Source: Micromonospora_G sp040676775
Lineage (GTDB): Bacteria > Actinomycetota > Actinomycetes > Mycobacteriales > Micromonosporaceae
Length of the DNA stretch: 64,000 bases
Direction: 5' to 3'
Assembly: GCF_040676775.1 (NCBI RefSeq)
Contig: NZ_JBFAPP010000015.1
Location: 1-64,000, forward strand
Shown here: piece by piece, positions 48,602 to 56,423 of the stretch
How the letters are laid out: each line of letters starts with the position of its first letter
Numbering within the stretch: the first letter of the stretch is position 1
The notes under the pieces: model-generated
Database searches by the model: none
Told to the model about the DNA's origin: nothing
The model's input: only the letters and a program-made list of their open reading frames with translations
Position numbers and translations under genes: made by a program

Positions 48602-49453
48602 TCAGAAGAGGGTCAGCGGCTCGGCCGGGATCGGTTCGGGAAGCGCGTCGAGTTCGGGTACGCGTGCCCGTACCTCGTCGTGGAAGCGGCGGGCGAGCAG
48701 CGGCGCGTCGGCGTTGTCCGGGGTGTGGATGAACATGGTCGGCGAGCGGCCCTCGCGCAGCCAACCGGCGACGATCCCGACCCACGGCTGCCAGCCCTCG
48801 ACCGTCCGCGCCTCGGCGTCCCGGCCCAGGTAGCGGACGATCGGCCGGTCGGTCAGCGCACGCGTACGCAGCGGCATCCGTGGCTTCTTGGTCCACGCGT
48901 CCCGCTCCGCGTCGCTGGTCGGCGGGCTGCGGAAGAAGGCGGTGGTGTCGAACGGGATCCACTCGGTGGCCGTGTCGGCAAGCACCCCTTCGAGCAGCCG
49001 CACCGCGCGGGGCTCCTCGAAGAACGCGGGGTGACGGACCTCGACGGCGTACCGGTGGGTGTCGGGCAGGCCGCGCAGGAAGCTGGCGAGGGTGGGAACC
49101 TCGGCGGGACCGAACGAACCCGGCAGTTGGATCCAGAGCGCGTGGGCGCGCGGACCGAGTGGCTCGATCGCGTCCAGGAAGGTCCGCAGCGGCTCGTCGA
49201 CGTCGCTGAGCCGGCGTTCGTGCGTGATGGGCTTCGGCAGCTTGACCACGAACCGGAATTCGGGATCGGTCTGCTGCGCCCAGGTGACCACGGTGTCCCT
49301 GGCCGGAGTCGCGTAGAACGTGGTGTTCCCCTCGACCGCGTTGCACCAGCTGGCATAGTGCCGCAGGCGCTCGTGGGACGGAAGTGGATGCGGCAGCACA
49401 CGTCCCTGCCATGACTTCAGACTCCACATCGCGCATCCCACGTGCAGGCGCAA
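48602..49453 (-). CDS. DUF72 domain protein
   Basis: The roughly 283-residue product is a DUF72 (YecE-like) TIM-barrel protein. Signatures are VGCAMWSLKSWQGRVLPHPL at the start, WCNAVEGNTTFYATPARDTV, and FRFVVKLPKPITHERRLSD. The domain resembles xylose isomerase-like barrels; its activity is not established. The family begins about six residues before VGCAMW, which in this frame fits a TTG at 49453 preceded by a strong GGGGAGGGG ribosome site; the much longer open frame upstream is shadow of the divergent sigma factor gene. Near its 3' end the TraR/DksA gene converges. Confidence 0.85.
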   Translation of the reverse strand: MRLHVGCAMWSLKSWQGRVLPHPLPSHERLRHYASWCNAVEGNTTFYATPARDTVVTWAQQTDPEFRFVVKLPKPITHERRLSDVDEPLRTFLDAIEPLGPRAHALWIQLPGSFGPAEVPTLASFLRGLPDTHRYAVEVRHPAFFEEPRAVRLLEGVLADTATEWIPFDTTAFFRSPPTSDAERDAWTKKPRMPLRTRALTDRPIVRYLGRDAEARTVEGWQPWVGIVAGWLREGRSPTMFIHTPDNADAPLLARRFHDEVRARVPELDALPEPIPAEPLTLF

Positions 49454-49609
49454 GACCCCGACCCCTCCCCTGGACACACCGAACTGCTCGGACCCTATCG
49501 GGCAATGACGGGTGAGAGAGATTCGTACCCCAATGGGAGAGCCGATGACACATCCACCAGGCCGGACGGCCCGCGCGCGGGCTGCGGCGTACCCGCCGCC
49601 GGGTCGACC

Positions 49610-50230
49610 ATGACGGCCGGCGCGGCCGAGGCTGACGTGAGGACGGGCACGGTCGGTGACCACGAGCTGATCCGGTCCTCCTGGGCCGACCCGGAACGGT
49701 TCGCCGGGATCTTCGACCGCCACGCCGAGGCGATCCACCGATACCTGGCTCGCCGGATCGGCCGTTCGTTCGCGGACGACCTCACCGCCGAGACGTTCCT
49801 GGTCGCGTTCCGCGGTCGCGAACGCTACGACGTCTCGCACCCTGACGCGCGACCCTGGCTGTACGGCATCGCCGCCAACCTGCTCCGCCGGGAACAGCGC
49901 ACTGAGGTACGCCAGTACCGGGCGCTCGCCCGTACCGGAGTCGACCCGGTGGGAGACGGCGACACGGACCGGGTGCTGGCCCGGGTCGCCGCCGAGGACC
50001 ACGTCCGCAAACTCGCCGCGGTGCTGGCCCGGCTGTCCGTACGCGAGCGGGAGGTGCTGACGCTCGTCGGCCAGGCGCAACTGAGCTATCCGGAGGTCGC
50101 CCGCGCCCTCGGCATCCCCGTCGGGACCGTCCGCTCCCGCCTGCACAGCGCCCGTCGACGCATCCGTGAAGCGCTCCGCGACCACCCAGAACTGGACCTG
50201 ACGAACGGGGCCGACGATGAACGAGCTTGA
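49610..50230 (+). CDS. RNA polymerase ECF sigma factor
   Basis: The product (about 206 residues from the ATG at 49610) has sigma region 2 (FAGIFDRHAEAIHRYLARRI; ADDLTAETFLVAFRGRERYD) and region 4 (LARLSVREREVLTLVGQAQL; YPEVARALGIPVGTVRSRLH), separated by a short linker, so it belongs to the ECF group. It overlaps by 14 bp the gene for a single-pass CU044_5270-family membrane protein, a partner often encoded with such sigma factors, which may act as the anti-sigma or sensor. An earlier ATG at 49505 is possible. Target promoters are unknown. Confidence 0.88.
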   Translation: MTAGAAEADVRTGTVGDHELIRSSWADPERFAGIFDRHAEAIHRYLARRIGRSFADDLTAETFLVAFRGRERYDVSHPDARPWLYGIAANLLRREQRTEVRQYRALARTGVDPVGDGDTDRVLARVAAEDHVRKLAAVLARLSVREREVLTLVGQAQLSYPEVARALGIPVGTVRSRLHSARRRIREALRDHPELDLTNGADDERA

Positions 50231-51203
50231 CCTGATGTCCGGCTTCCGAGCCGACCTGGCGTCGGCGGAACCCGACGCGTTGGCCCGTGCCCGTACCCGG
50301 CTGCTCGCCGAGGCCACGGCGCCCGCGGGTCGCGTACGGCCGGTGGCCCGGTGGGGGTGGCGGCTGGCACCGGCGGTCGGCCTGGCGCTCGCCGTCGTGG
50401 TCGGGCTGGTGGCGGTCAACCTCGGTACGCCGCGCCCGGACGTGACCGGCCCGTCGACGACCACCCTCGACGCCCGTACGGTGCTGGAACTGGCGGCGGC
50501 GAAGGCGCGGGAGACGCCCTCGGTCACCCCCCGACCAGACCAGTTCGTGTACGTCGAGTCCGTCATCGTGCTCAGCGGCGGGTACGTTCCGCCCGTCCGC
50601 AAGCACCGACAGTTGTGGATGCCGGTGGACGGCACCCGCGACGGCTGGCTCGACGAGCGGTCCGAGGATCCGGGGAATCAGGGGCGACCCGACCTGCACG
50701 GCCCGCTCCTGACCCTCTGCCCCGAGCAGGGGCCGGACTGCCTTCGGCCCGCGTACGTGCCGGGGCTGCCGACGAAGACCGACGAGATGCGTCAGTACCT
50801 GGTGGCGAACAGTTCGGGTGAGCATCCACAGGACCAGCGGGTGTTCGAGCTGTTCTGCGAGATCGTCCAGGGGCAGTACCTGCCGGCGCCGGTGTTGGCC
50901 GCCCTGTTCGAAGCGGTCGCGACCCTGCCCGGAGTCGTCGTGATCCCGGACGCGGTCGACGCGGCCGGCCGGCACGGCGTCGGCGTGGCGAGGACGACCG
51001 ACGGGCTCGGCTCGGCGCTGATCTTCGATCCGACGACCCACGAGTATCTCGGCAGCCAGGACGTGAAGGTGGTTCCGACCGGCCCGGCGACGACCACGGC
51101 CGGGCCGACACCGGGGCCCCCGACGCTGGTGCCGAACGAACGTGGGTGGGCCGAAGCCCGGACCAGGATCGCCATCGTCGACCGGGTACGCCAGGTGCCG
51201 TGA
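50217..51203 (+). CDS. CU044_5270 family membrane protein, sigma-factor partner
   Basis: The 328-residue protein has a cytoplasmic N-terminus (about 1-45), one membrane segment (LAPAVGLALAVVVGLVAVNL, about 51-70) and an extracytoplasmic domain with VYVESVIV, QLWMPVDGTRDGW and VVVIPDAVDAAGRHGVGVAR. This is the pattern of the CU044_5270 family that follows ECF sigma genes in actinomycetes. By analogy it could hold the sigma factor at the membrane until a signal is sensed, but no zinc-binding anti-sigma motif is visible in its N-terminus. The Pro/Thr-rich stretch near 285-300 looks like a linker. Confidence 0.82.
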   Translation: MNELDLMSGFRADLASAEPDALARARTRLLAEATAPAGRVRPVARWGWRLAPAVGLALAVVVGLVAVNLGTPRPDVTGPSTTTLDARTVLELAAAKARETPSVTPRPDQFVYVESVIVLSGGYVPPVRKHRQLWMPVDGTRDGWLDERSEDPGNQGRPDLHGPLLTLCPEQGPDCLRPAYVPGLPTKTDEMRQYLVANSSGEHPQDQRVFELFCEIVQGQYLPAPVLAALFEAVATLPGVVVIPDAVDAAGRHGVGVARTTDGLGSALIFDPTTHEYLGSQDVKVVPTGPATTTAGPTPGPPTLVPNERGWAEARTRIAIVDRVRQVP

Positions 51204-51260
51204 AGCGGACCCGCTGACCGACCGTACGGCGGCACAACGGACACGGGGCCGGTATGCCGC

Positions 51261-51325
51261 CGTACGGTCAGACGTCCACGACGAGGCGTACGGTCAGACG
51301 TCCACGACGAGGCGTACGGTCACCA
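51261..51325. repeat. 26-bp tandem duplication across a stop codon
   Basis: The 26-bp unit starting CGTACGGTCAGACGTCCACG is repeated perfectly at 51261-51286 and 51287-51312, with a partial third copy after it. The TGA of the DUF1905 gene (51294-51296) lies in the second unit, so the end of the gene is duplicated outside the coding region. Confidence 0.9.
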
Positions 51326-51581
51326 CGTCGCCCAGCTCAAGCCCCTCGGCCTTGCGTACCCACGCCTTCACCGGGACGAGGTACCGCCCGTCCTTCGGGA
51401 ACAGCGACGTCTTCCAACCGGTAGCACCGATCTGCGCCGCGACCGGGATCATGCCCCAGCCGTACGTCACCAGGCCCGAGGCCGCCTCCAGCGCACCGCA
51501 CTCCTCGTCCGCGACGGTGACGAAGTGCCACGGCGACGGGCCCTTCCAGAACCACATCTCGCCCCTGAACTCCAGCTCCAC
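51294..51581 (-). CDS. DUF1905 domain protein
   Basis: The 95-residue protein is a single DUF1905 domain, a small beta-barrel of unknown function: ELEFRGEMWFWKGPSPWHFV at the start, MIPVAAQIGATGWKTSLFPK in the middle, and KDGRYLVPVKAWVRKAEGL followed by GDVVTVRLVVDV at the end. Length is normal. Its 3' end is tandemly duplicated. It lies 50 bp downstream of the Imm51-like gene on the same strand; no functional link between the two is known. Confidence 0.85.
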   Translation of the reverse strand: MELEFRGEMWFWKGPSPWHFVTVADEECGALEAASGLVTYGWGMIPVAAQIGATGWKTSLFPKDGRYLVPVKAWVRKAEGLELGDVVTVRLVVDV

Positions 51582-51631
51582 GTGACGAGGATAGGAGCCG
51601 GACGGTTACGGGACCGGCAACGGAACCCTGG

Positions 51632-51970
51632 TCAGTCGTCGAACTCGAATCCGTTCGCCTCGGCGTCGGCGACGAGCTGCCGGATGCGCTCGGGATCCGT
51701 CGCCACGACGGTCATCCGGGTGGCCAACTCCTCCAGTGCGGCCTTGTCCGTACCGTAGGCGACGAACATGCCGCCCTCCGGGTCGTACGCGAAACGCCCT
51801 TCCAGGGTCGGCGCCTCGTTGCTGACCAGCAGCTGGGCGACGCCTTCCCAGAAGTACCCGTTGGGTTCGTGACCGAGTTCCGCGACCACGTCGTCCACGT
51901 CCGTGGTGCCGGCGTTCAGCAACAGGGAGAACTTGCCCGGGGTCAGCTCGTGCAGCCGCATCGGAGACAT
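51632..51970 (-). CDS. Imm51-family immunity-like protein
   Basis: The 112-residue acidic protein resembles the immunity protein 51 family: FSLLLNAGTTDVDDVVAELG, EPNGYFWEGVAQLLVSNEAP and RFAYDPEGGMFVAYGTDKAA. Family members neutralise polymorphic toxins when encoded beside them. Here no toxin gene is adjacent, so it may be an orphan immunity gene protecting against neighbours' toxins, or a domesticated homologue. It lies between a small secreted protein gene and DUF1905, all on the minus strand. Confidence 0.75.
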   Translation of the reverse strand: MSPMRLHELTPGKFSLLLNAGTTDVDDVVAELGHEPNGYFWEGVAQLLVSNEAPTLEGRFAYDPEGGMFVAYGTDKAALEELATRMTVVATDPERIRQLVADAEANGFEFDD

Positions 51971-52012
51971 GGCGGCGATTCTGTCACGGGCACCGGTGAC
52001 GCCCGGTCGGCG

Positions 52013-52276
52013 TCAGCTGATCGGCGGCGGGGTCACTCCCCCGCACGGTCCCTTGGTGAAGACCAGGTATCCGGACTGCGTACCGAGCCGGAGTTCCTGC
52101 CCGTCGCAGTTGATGCTGTAGCTGCCCTTCCAGATGGTGCGGGCCGAGTCGGCGTACCAGGTGTGCAGGCAGAGGTTGCCGGCCGGGCAGGGGTACAGGG
52201 CCTGGGCCGGTGCGCTGGGGATCAGGGCGGTGACGCCGATGGCGAGCACCAGCGCGACGAAGACACGACGCAGCAT
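52013..52276 (-). CDS. Small secreted cysteine-containing protein (DUF6289-like)
   Basis: The 87-residue protein has a clear Sec signal peptide: MLRR, hydrophobic VFVALVLAIGVTALIP, then APAQA-LYPCP with cleavage near residue 26. The mature part of about 60 residues has four cysteines (CPAGNLC, NCDG, PCGG) likely forming two disulfides, and is probably extracellular. It resembles small actinomycete secreted proteins grouped as DUF6289; confidence in that name is moderate. AGAGAG precedes the ATG. Function unknown. Confidence 0.72.
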   Translation of the reverse strand: MLRRVFVALVLAIGVTALIPSAPAQALYPCPAGNLCLHTWYADSARTIWKGSYSINCDGQELRLGTQSGYLVFTKGPCGGVTPPPIS

Positions 52277-52549
52277 GTTCTCTCTCCCTTGGTCAGCCGC
52301 GCCAGCATCGCGTCAGTCCACTTCGGACCGGCGAAGCTGGCAACTGGCTGGGATTTTTCAGCACCGATCGACACCTGACAATCGGTCGGCTTCCCGGTTC
52401 GGAGAGTCCTCGTGATTGCCCAGATCGCCTCGCGCCACAGCAGACCCGACAAATGAGATTCAAGCTCCACGAGGCGCGGCACTTGACCTCAACGTTTGTT
52501 GGGGTTTTACCGTCGACTCCGTACCAGCCGTTCTCTGGAGGAGTCGACC

Positions 52550-53230
52550 GTGCGTATCACCGACCAACTTCCCGATCTCACCCGTACGGATGTGGGTGTT
52601 GCCCTCTCCAGCGAGTGGGTGCTCGGCACGCCCGATCGGCAGCGAGCAGCGGCGGACGCGATCGTCTCCGCCTGGCAGGACGCCCCGTGGCCGGCCGGAC
52701 TGCTGTCGTACTCGATCTACCTGGACACCGACGGCAAGTTGCTCCGGCACTACTCGCAATGGGCGGACAAGGCCGCGTTCGAGCAGTTCACCCACGACGG
52801 TCGCGCGGCCCGGGTCGACCGGATCGACGCGGCGGTGCCCGGCATCGAGCGGCGCGACCTGGCCCGGTACCGGATCTACCGGGGCAACCGGGCCGACGAC
52901 GGCCGGATCACGGGCGCGGTGGTCGCGGTACGCGTCGACACCGACGGCCTCGAACGCTCGCGGGTCTGGATCGACGCGGTGTTCGAGGCGCTCGACGCGG
53001 ACGGGAACCTGCCCGCCGGTGGCATCGGAGCCTTCTTCCACATCAGCGACGACGGTACCCACGTGTTGAACTACGCCGAGTGGACGAGCCCCGAGGCACA
53101 CCTGGAAGCCCTGGCCGCCAACGGCAACGCCATCTCGAAGGGCCCACTCTGGGACCGGGTCCGAACCATGGAAGGCGTACGCCAGATAAGCGTCAACCGC
53201 TACCGCCTACACCAAACCCTAACCCCCTAA
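52550..53230 (+). CDS. Tandem ABM-fold (antibiotic biosynthesis monooxygenase-like) protein
   Basis: The 226-residue protein contains two ferredoxin-like ABM modules. The first (about 20-95) has PWPAGLLSYSIYLDTDGKLL and HYSQWADKAAFEQF; the second (about 120-215) has ARDxYR-type elements, IGAFFHISDDGTHVLNYAEW and TSPEAHLEALA. Such proteins include heme-degrading and quinone-forming monooxygenases and many of unknown role. The GTG at 52550 is preferred because TGGAGGAG lies seven bases before it; the open frame extends 18 codons upstream. A long inverted repeat follows the stop. Confidence 0.78.
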   Translation: MRITDQLPDLTRTDVGVALSSEWVLGTPDRQRAAADAIVSAWQDAPWPAGLLSYSIYLDTDGKLLRHYSQWADKAAFEQFTHDGRAARVDRIDAAVPGIERRDLARYRIYRGNRADDGRITGAVVAVRVDTDGLERSRVWIDAVFEALDADGNLPAGGIGAFFHISDDGTHVLNYAEWTSPEAHLEALAANGNAISKGPLWDRVRTMEGVRQISVNRYRLHQTLTP

Positions 53231-53262
53231 CCCCCACCCTCTCCCCACACAGAACAGCGCGA

Positions 53263-53333
53263 CGATCTTGCACTTGTGGCGTCACGCAAACCCGGATCAT
53301 TGACCTGATACGGGCGCCACAAGTGCAAGATCG
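53263..53333. repeat. Long perfect inverted repeat between convergent genes
   Basis: CGATCTTGCACTTGTGGCG at 53263-53281 is perfectly repeated in inverted orientation at 53315-53333 (19-bp arms, 33-nt loop). It lies between convergent genes, like the GATCATGAAGTTAGC palindromes, but the sequence differs. Probable bidirectional terminator or member of another dispersed repeat family. Confidence 0.85.
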
Positions 53334-53348
53334 CCGATGGAACTGGTG

Positions 53349-54452
53349 TTACCAGGGCCTGGTCGAGACGTACGAGTTGGTGCCGCTGAAGGTGATCGGG
53401 TCACTCGAGCAGCCGTAGAGGTTGGCGTCGGTCGCGGCGTCATGCCCCCACAGTCGCACCCGCACGATGCTGATCGAGCCCTGGCCGTCCTCGTTCCAGC
53501 TGTCATTGTTGTACGTGGTGGTGCCGACCTTGTTCGCGGAGAAGATCCCGTTCGTGCTGCACCCCTCCGTGGTGTACCGCCAGTCGCTGAAGATCGCGTA
53601 CGAGCCGGTCTTCCAGAACATGTTGGCGTCCACGATCGTGTTGTTCGCACGGTTGCGCGTCCGCACCGGATCGCCCGAGATCAGCTCGAACCTGTTGCCG
53701 TAGATGGTGGTGTTGCTCCCGTAGTTGGCGACGTACACGCCGTGTATCTCGGCGACGCCGGTGCCGGCACTGTTCTCCAGGTTCTGGAACAGGTTGCCCT
53801 CGACCCGTAGCCGCGTCGTGTACGTCGCGTGTACGCCGCCGTAGCCGTTGCCGGGCCCGGCCTGGTACTTGCTGCCGAGGCGTCGGAACGTGTTGCCGCT
53901 GACGTTCAGCGCGTCAAGCGGGTTGGCCGCTGTTCCGTTGGCCCGGATGCCACCGTTGCGGCAGTTCTGGTACGTCTGATCGGAGATGCGGACGTTGTCG
54001 GCGGAGACGATCACGCCGTACTCGGTGTTGGGGCTGTTGTCCTCGAACAAGCCGCAGTCGATCACGGCCGCGGCGCCAACCCCGGCGATCGTGAGCTGCC
54101 CGCCCGGAGGTGACCAGTCCACCTTGATCGGCGCGGTCGGCTGGTAGAGGCCGTCCGCCAGGAGCACCTTCGCGTTCTTCACCTTCCGGGCGCGCAGGAT
54201 CGCCTGCGCCTCCTCGATCGAGGAAACGGCGGTGTCGCCGGTGAGTCCGGCACGGCTGCCCATCGACTTGGCGCTGGCGGTGCCCGAAGGGCTCACGTAC
54301 ACGGTCAGCTGATCGACTGGGGCGGCGCTCGCCGGCAGCGACGGCAGCACACCCGCGAGCGCGACGCACGCCGCACCGGCCACCAGGAAGGCGCGTCGGC
54401 TGACACCCGTCCGTTGCCAAACTCTCCTCATTGCCATCCCCGCTCTGTTCAT
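53349..54452 (-). CDS. Tat-exported right-handed beta-helix protein
   Basis: The 367-residue protein begins with a twin-arginine signal (GVSRRAFLVAGAACVALAGV, cleavage near ASA-AP at about 43-44). The mature protein has repeated parallel beta-helix turns with N-rich ladders (VSGNTFRRLG, VEGNLFQNLE, IYGNRFELIS, VDANMFWKTG), as in pectate-lyase-like and carbohydrate-active proteins. No catalytic set could be assigned. Two ATGs, at 54452 and 54437, are plausible. It converges on the ABM-fold gene across a long inverted repeat; about 300 bp upstream are empty of genes. Confidence 0.82.
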   Translation of the reverse strand: MNRAGMAMRRVWQRTGVSRRAFLVAGAACVALAGVLPSLPASAAPVDQLTVYVSPSGTASAKSMGSRAGLTGDTAVSSIEEAQAILRARKVKNAKVLLADGLYQPTAPIKVDWSPPGGQLTIAGVGAAAVIDCGLFEDNSPNTEYGVIVSADNVRISDQTYQNCRNGGIRANGTAANPLDALNVSGNTFRRLGSKYQAGPGNGYGGVHATYTTRLRVEGNLFQNLENSAGTGVAEIHGVYVANYGSNTTIYGNRFELISGDPVRTRNRANNTIVDANMFWKTGSYAIFSDWRYTTEGCSTNGIFSANKVGTTTYNNDSWNEDGQGSISIVRVRLWGHDAATDANLYGCSSDPITFSGTNSYVSTRPW

Positions 54453-54749
54453 CGGCGACCTTCGGTCCGTCGCCCCCTCGTGCCGATGAAACTAGGTGCA
54501 TGATCTGCAACGCCTCTTGCAACCACCTTGAATCCCCTGCTCACTCCCCCTCCCTCAACCGGCCCCCCAGCAACAGGTCGCACCGGCGCGTCAGCGGATC
54601 TTCAACTCAGGGATCCTGCGCGACTCGCCCGCCGTGGACGAACTGACCGCGTTCCTGCCAGCGGCTGCCGGCCCGGAGCGCGGGCAGGGCGGGGCTGTCG
54701 TTCGGGTACGGTGGCGCAAATCAACGCGACGTACCCCCCGGAGGGGTTG
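54453..54749. other. Divergent intergenic region without recognised gene
   Basis: The 297 bp between the beta-helix protein gene and the small ABM-fold gene hold no convincing open frame. The part near 54490-54560 is slightly less GC-rich and probably includes the minus-strand promoter; GAGGGG before 54750 is the ribosome site of the plus-strand gene. Confidence 0.5.
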
Positions 54750-55064
54750 ATGTTTGCACTGGTGGTTCGGTTCGACCTCCGCGACGAATCCGCCGCGACG
54801 GAGTTCGACCGACTGACCTCGGAAACCCTGCCGCTCATCGAGCGCGACGAGCCGGGCACCCTCGTCTACGCGACCCACCGGATCGAAAACGAACCGCTCG
54901 CCCGCGTCTTCTACGAGGTCTACCGCGACCGCCAAGCGTTCGACACACACGAGCGCCAACCCCACGTCGTACGCTTCCACGCCGCAAAAGAACAGTGCCT
55001 GGCATCCGTACGCGTCGAGTTCCTCGACCCATCCGCGGCAAAAGCCCCCCACCTCGGCCGTTGA
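54750..55064 (+). CDS. ABM-fold monooxygenase-like protein
   Basis: The 104-residue protein is a single ABM domain (dimeric alpha-beta barrel): ALVVRFDLRDESAATEFDRL, TLPLIERDEPGTLVYATHRI, FYEVYRDRQAFDTHERQPHV. The GTLVY and FYEVYRDRQAFDTH elements are characteristic of the YgiN-like group of quinol monooxygenases. A GAGGGG ribosome site precedes the ATG at 54750. The TGA stop lies inside the left arm of a 27-bp palindrome, so the palindrome probably ends its transcript. Substrate unknown. Confidence 0.85.
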   Translation: MFALVVRFDLRDESAATEFDRLTSETLPLIERDEPGTLVYATHRIENEPLARVFYEVYRDRQAFDTHERQPHVVRFHAAKEQCLASVRVEFLDPSAAKAPHLGR

Positions 55065-55130
55065 TCATGAAGTTAGCGACAAGATTTGGCTCTTGGCGCG
55101 TTGCTAACTTCATGATCAACGGCCGAGGTC
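55052..55130. repeat. Dispersed long palindrome, copy 3
   Basis: Perfect 27-bp arms at 55052-55078 and 55104-55130 (loop 25 nt) share the core GTTGATCATGAAGTTAGC with the copies at 15.9 and 46.2 kb. The left arm includes the stop of the ABM-fold gene. It is the longest perfect stem in the window. Confidence 0.92.
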
Positions 55131-55159
55131 ACCGGGAGGGCGGTGCGGCGGGGGCATGG

Positions 55160-55197
55160 CATCGCCCTCCGTGCCGACTTGGGCACGGAGGGCGATG
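55160..55197. terminator. Terminator hairpin after the DUF397 gene
   Basis: CATCGCCCTCCGTGCC (55160-55175) pairs perfectly with 55182-55197 across a 6-nt loop. It begins 10 bp after the DUF397 stop on the minus strand, the expected place for its terminator, and backs onto palindrome copy 3 that serves the opposite strand. Confidence 0.8.
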
Positions 55198-55207
55198 GTG
55201 GAGTTAG

Positions 55208-55396
55208 TCAGTGTTGCTTGGCGAGGCTGACGAAGGCGCGCCATGCGTCGGGGTTGAAGCTCAGCGTGCCGCCGTCACGATCCTTGGTGTCCCGGACCAG
55301 CACCCGCCCCGGAAGATTGTCGGCAACCTCCACACAGGCGCCACCGTTGTTGCTACTACGCGTGCTCTTACGCCACCGTGCTCCGGTCACGTCCAT
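55208..55396 (-). CDS. DUF397 domain protein
   Basis: The 62-residue protein is a typical actinobacterial DUF397 member: ARWRKSTRSSNNGGACVEVA, VLVRDTKDRDGGTLSFNPDA, WRAFVSLAKQ. These small proteins are encoded with XRE-DUF5753 regulators and are thought to act as their partners, in Streptomyces affecting development and antibiotic production. The ATG at 55396 lies 10 bp inside the upstream regulator gene, so the two are co-translated. A strong hairpin terminator follows. Confidence 0.92.
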   Translation of the reverse strand: MDVTGARWRKSTRSSNNGGACVEVADNLPGRVLVRDTKDRDGGTLSFNPDAWRAFVSLAKQH

Positions 55397-56187
55397 GATG
55401 CCGCTGCCTTCTTGATCAGTTCGAGTGATTGGTCTACGGGAAGTGTGATGCCGCGCAGCCGCTCCCACCTACCGGCAAGGGTAGCAACTTCCACCGCCGA
55501 GCCAACGATGCGCGCTGCCAGCTGGTTGTCCGCGTGCGCCGCCGCGCTGCCGTCCACCAGATCAGCCAGGATGAACGCACCGGCCAGACCGGGATGCATT
55601 CCGACGGCTGTCGGGATGATGTGGATCTGCACGTGGGGCAGCGCTGCGCAGGTCTCCAGGTGCAGCAATTGCTCGGCCATCAGTGGTCGGTTCCCATAGG
55701 CGGATCGGTACAGGATCGACTCGTCAAGAACTGCGACGAAGAGCGGCGGAAGATCACCGTGCAGGATCGACTGCCGATCGATCCGCGTCCTGACCAACTG
55801 ATCCGCCGCGTCTGCCGTCAACCGTTCGCCCGTCAGCGTCGCCCGTGCGTACGCCTCGGTCTGAAGCAGGCCCGGCACGAATGCCGGCTCGTACCACCGA
55901 AGTGCCCTCGCCGCGCGCTCAATCTCGATCCACTCCCGGAACCACACGGGTGCGGCATCGTCCTTGACCATCTCCTCCCAGAGCGTCACGAAGTAACCGC
56001 CGGTCTCCAGCGCCGTGTCGACCAACTCCAGGTGCTCCACGGTTACGGGCTTGGTACCGGTCTCGATACCGGAGATCACCGTGTCCGAACAGAAGGTTTT
56101 CTTACCCAGCTCGATCTGCGTCAGGCCGGCAGCCTTGCGTCGGCGGCGCAGTTCGCGCAGCAGGTACTCAGAAGGTGAAATTCCCAC
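55387..56187 (-). CDS. XRE-family regulator with DUF5753
   Basis: The 266-residue protein has an N-terminal XRE helix-turn-helix (about 8-62: LLRELRRRRKAAGLTQIELG, SDTVISGIETGTKPVTVEHL) and a C-terminal DUF5753 domain (about 80-260: WFREWIEIERAARALRWYEP, GLLQTEAYARA, LDESILYRSAYGNRPLMAEQ). The pairing with an overlapping DUF397 gene is the classic actinomycete regulatory module (WhiJ/AbaA-like loci). The GTG at 56187 has GAGGAA upstream and starts at the usual family position. It is divergent from a second XRE regulator cluster. Confidence 0.93.
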   Translation of the reverse strand: MGISPSEYLLRELRRRRKAAGLTQIELGKKTFCSDTVISGIETGTKPVTVEHLELVDTALETGGYFVTLWEEMVKDDAAPVWFREWIEIERAARALRWYEPAFVPGLLQTEAYARATLTGERLTADAADQLVRTRIDRQSILHGDLPPLFVAVLDESILYRSAYGNRPLMAEQLLHLETCAALPHVQIHIIPTAVGMHPGLAGAFILADLVDGSAAAHADNQLAARIVGSAVEVATLAGRWERLRGITLPVDQSLELIKKAAASWT

Positions 56188-56355
56188 GTGTTCCTCGTTC
56201 CTTCCCGGATTTCTCAGCCGGCCCGGCTCGATGGGCAACACCTGTGCCGCCAGCTCCCTGTTAGGTGGATCTGCGTTCCGAACGTAGCGGTATCCACAGC
56301 AGAGTGTCATCAGCGGGACCGCTCGGAGTTACGGCAATGACCCGGGCGGAACTGT

Positions 56356-56398
56356 GGGGCCGCCCCGTCGTCTCCCCCACGATCACCGGGGCGGCCCC
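56356..56398 (+). promoter_or_regulatory. GC-rich hairpin in the leader of the second XRE cluster
   Basis: GGGGCCGCCCCG (56356-56367) pairs with 56387-56398 across 19 nt, ending 25 bases before the ATG at 56424 and just upstream of its GGAGAGGAG ribosome site. If within the transcript it could serve as an attenuator or stabiliser; alternatively it marks an operator dyad in the divergent gap. Confidence 0.5.
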
Positions 56399-56423
56399 TT
56401 CCACTCAGGAGAGGAGCCGCATC

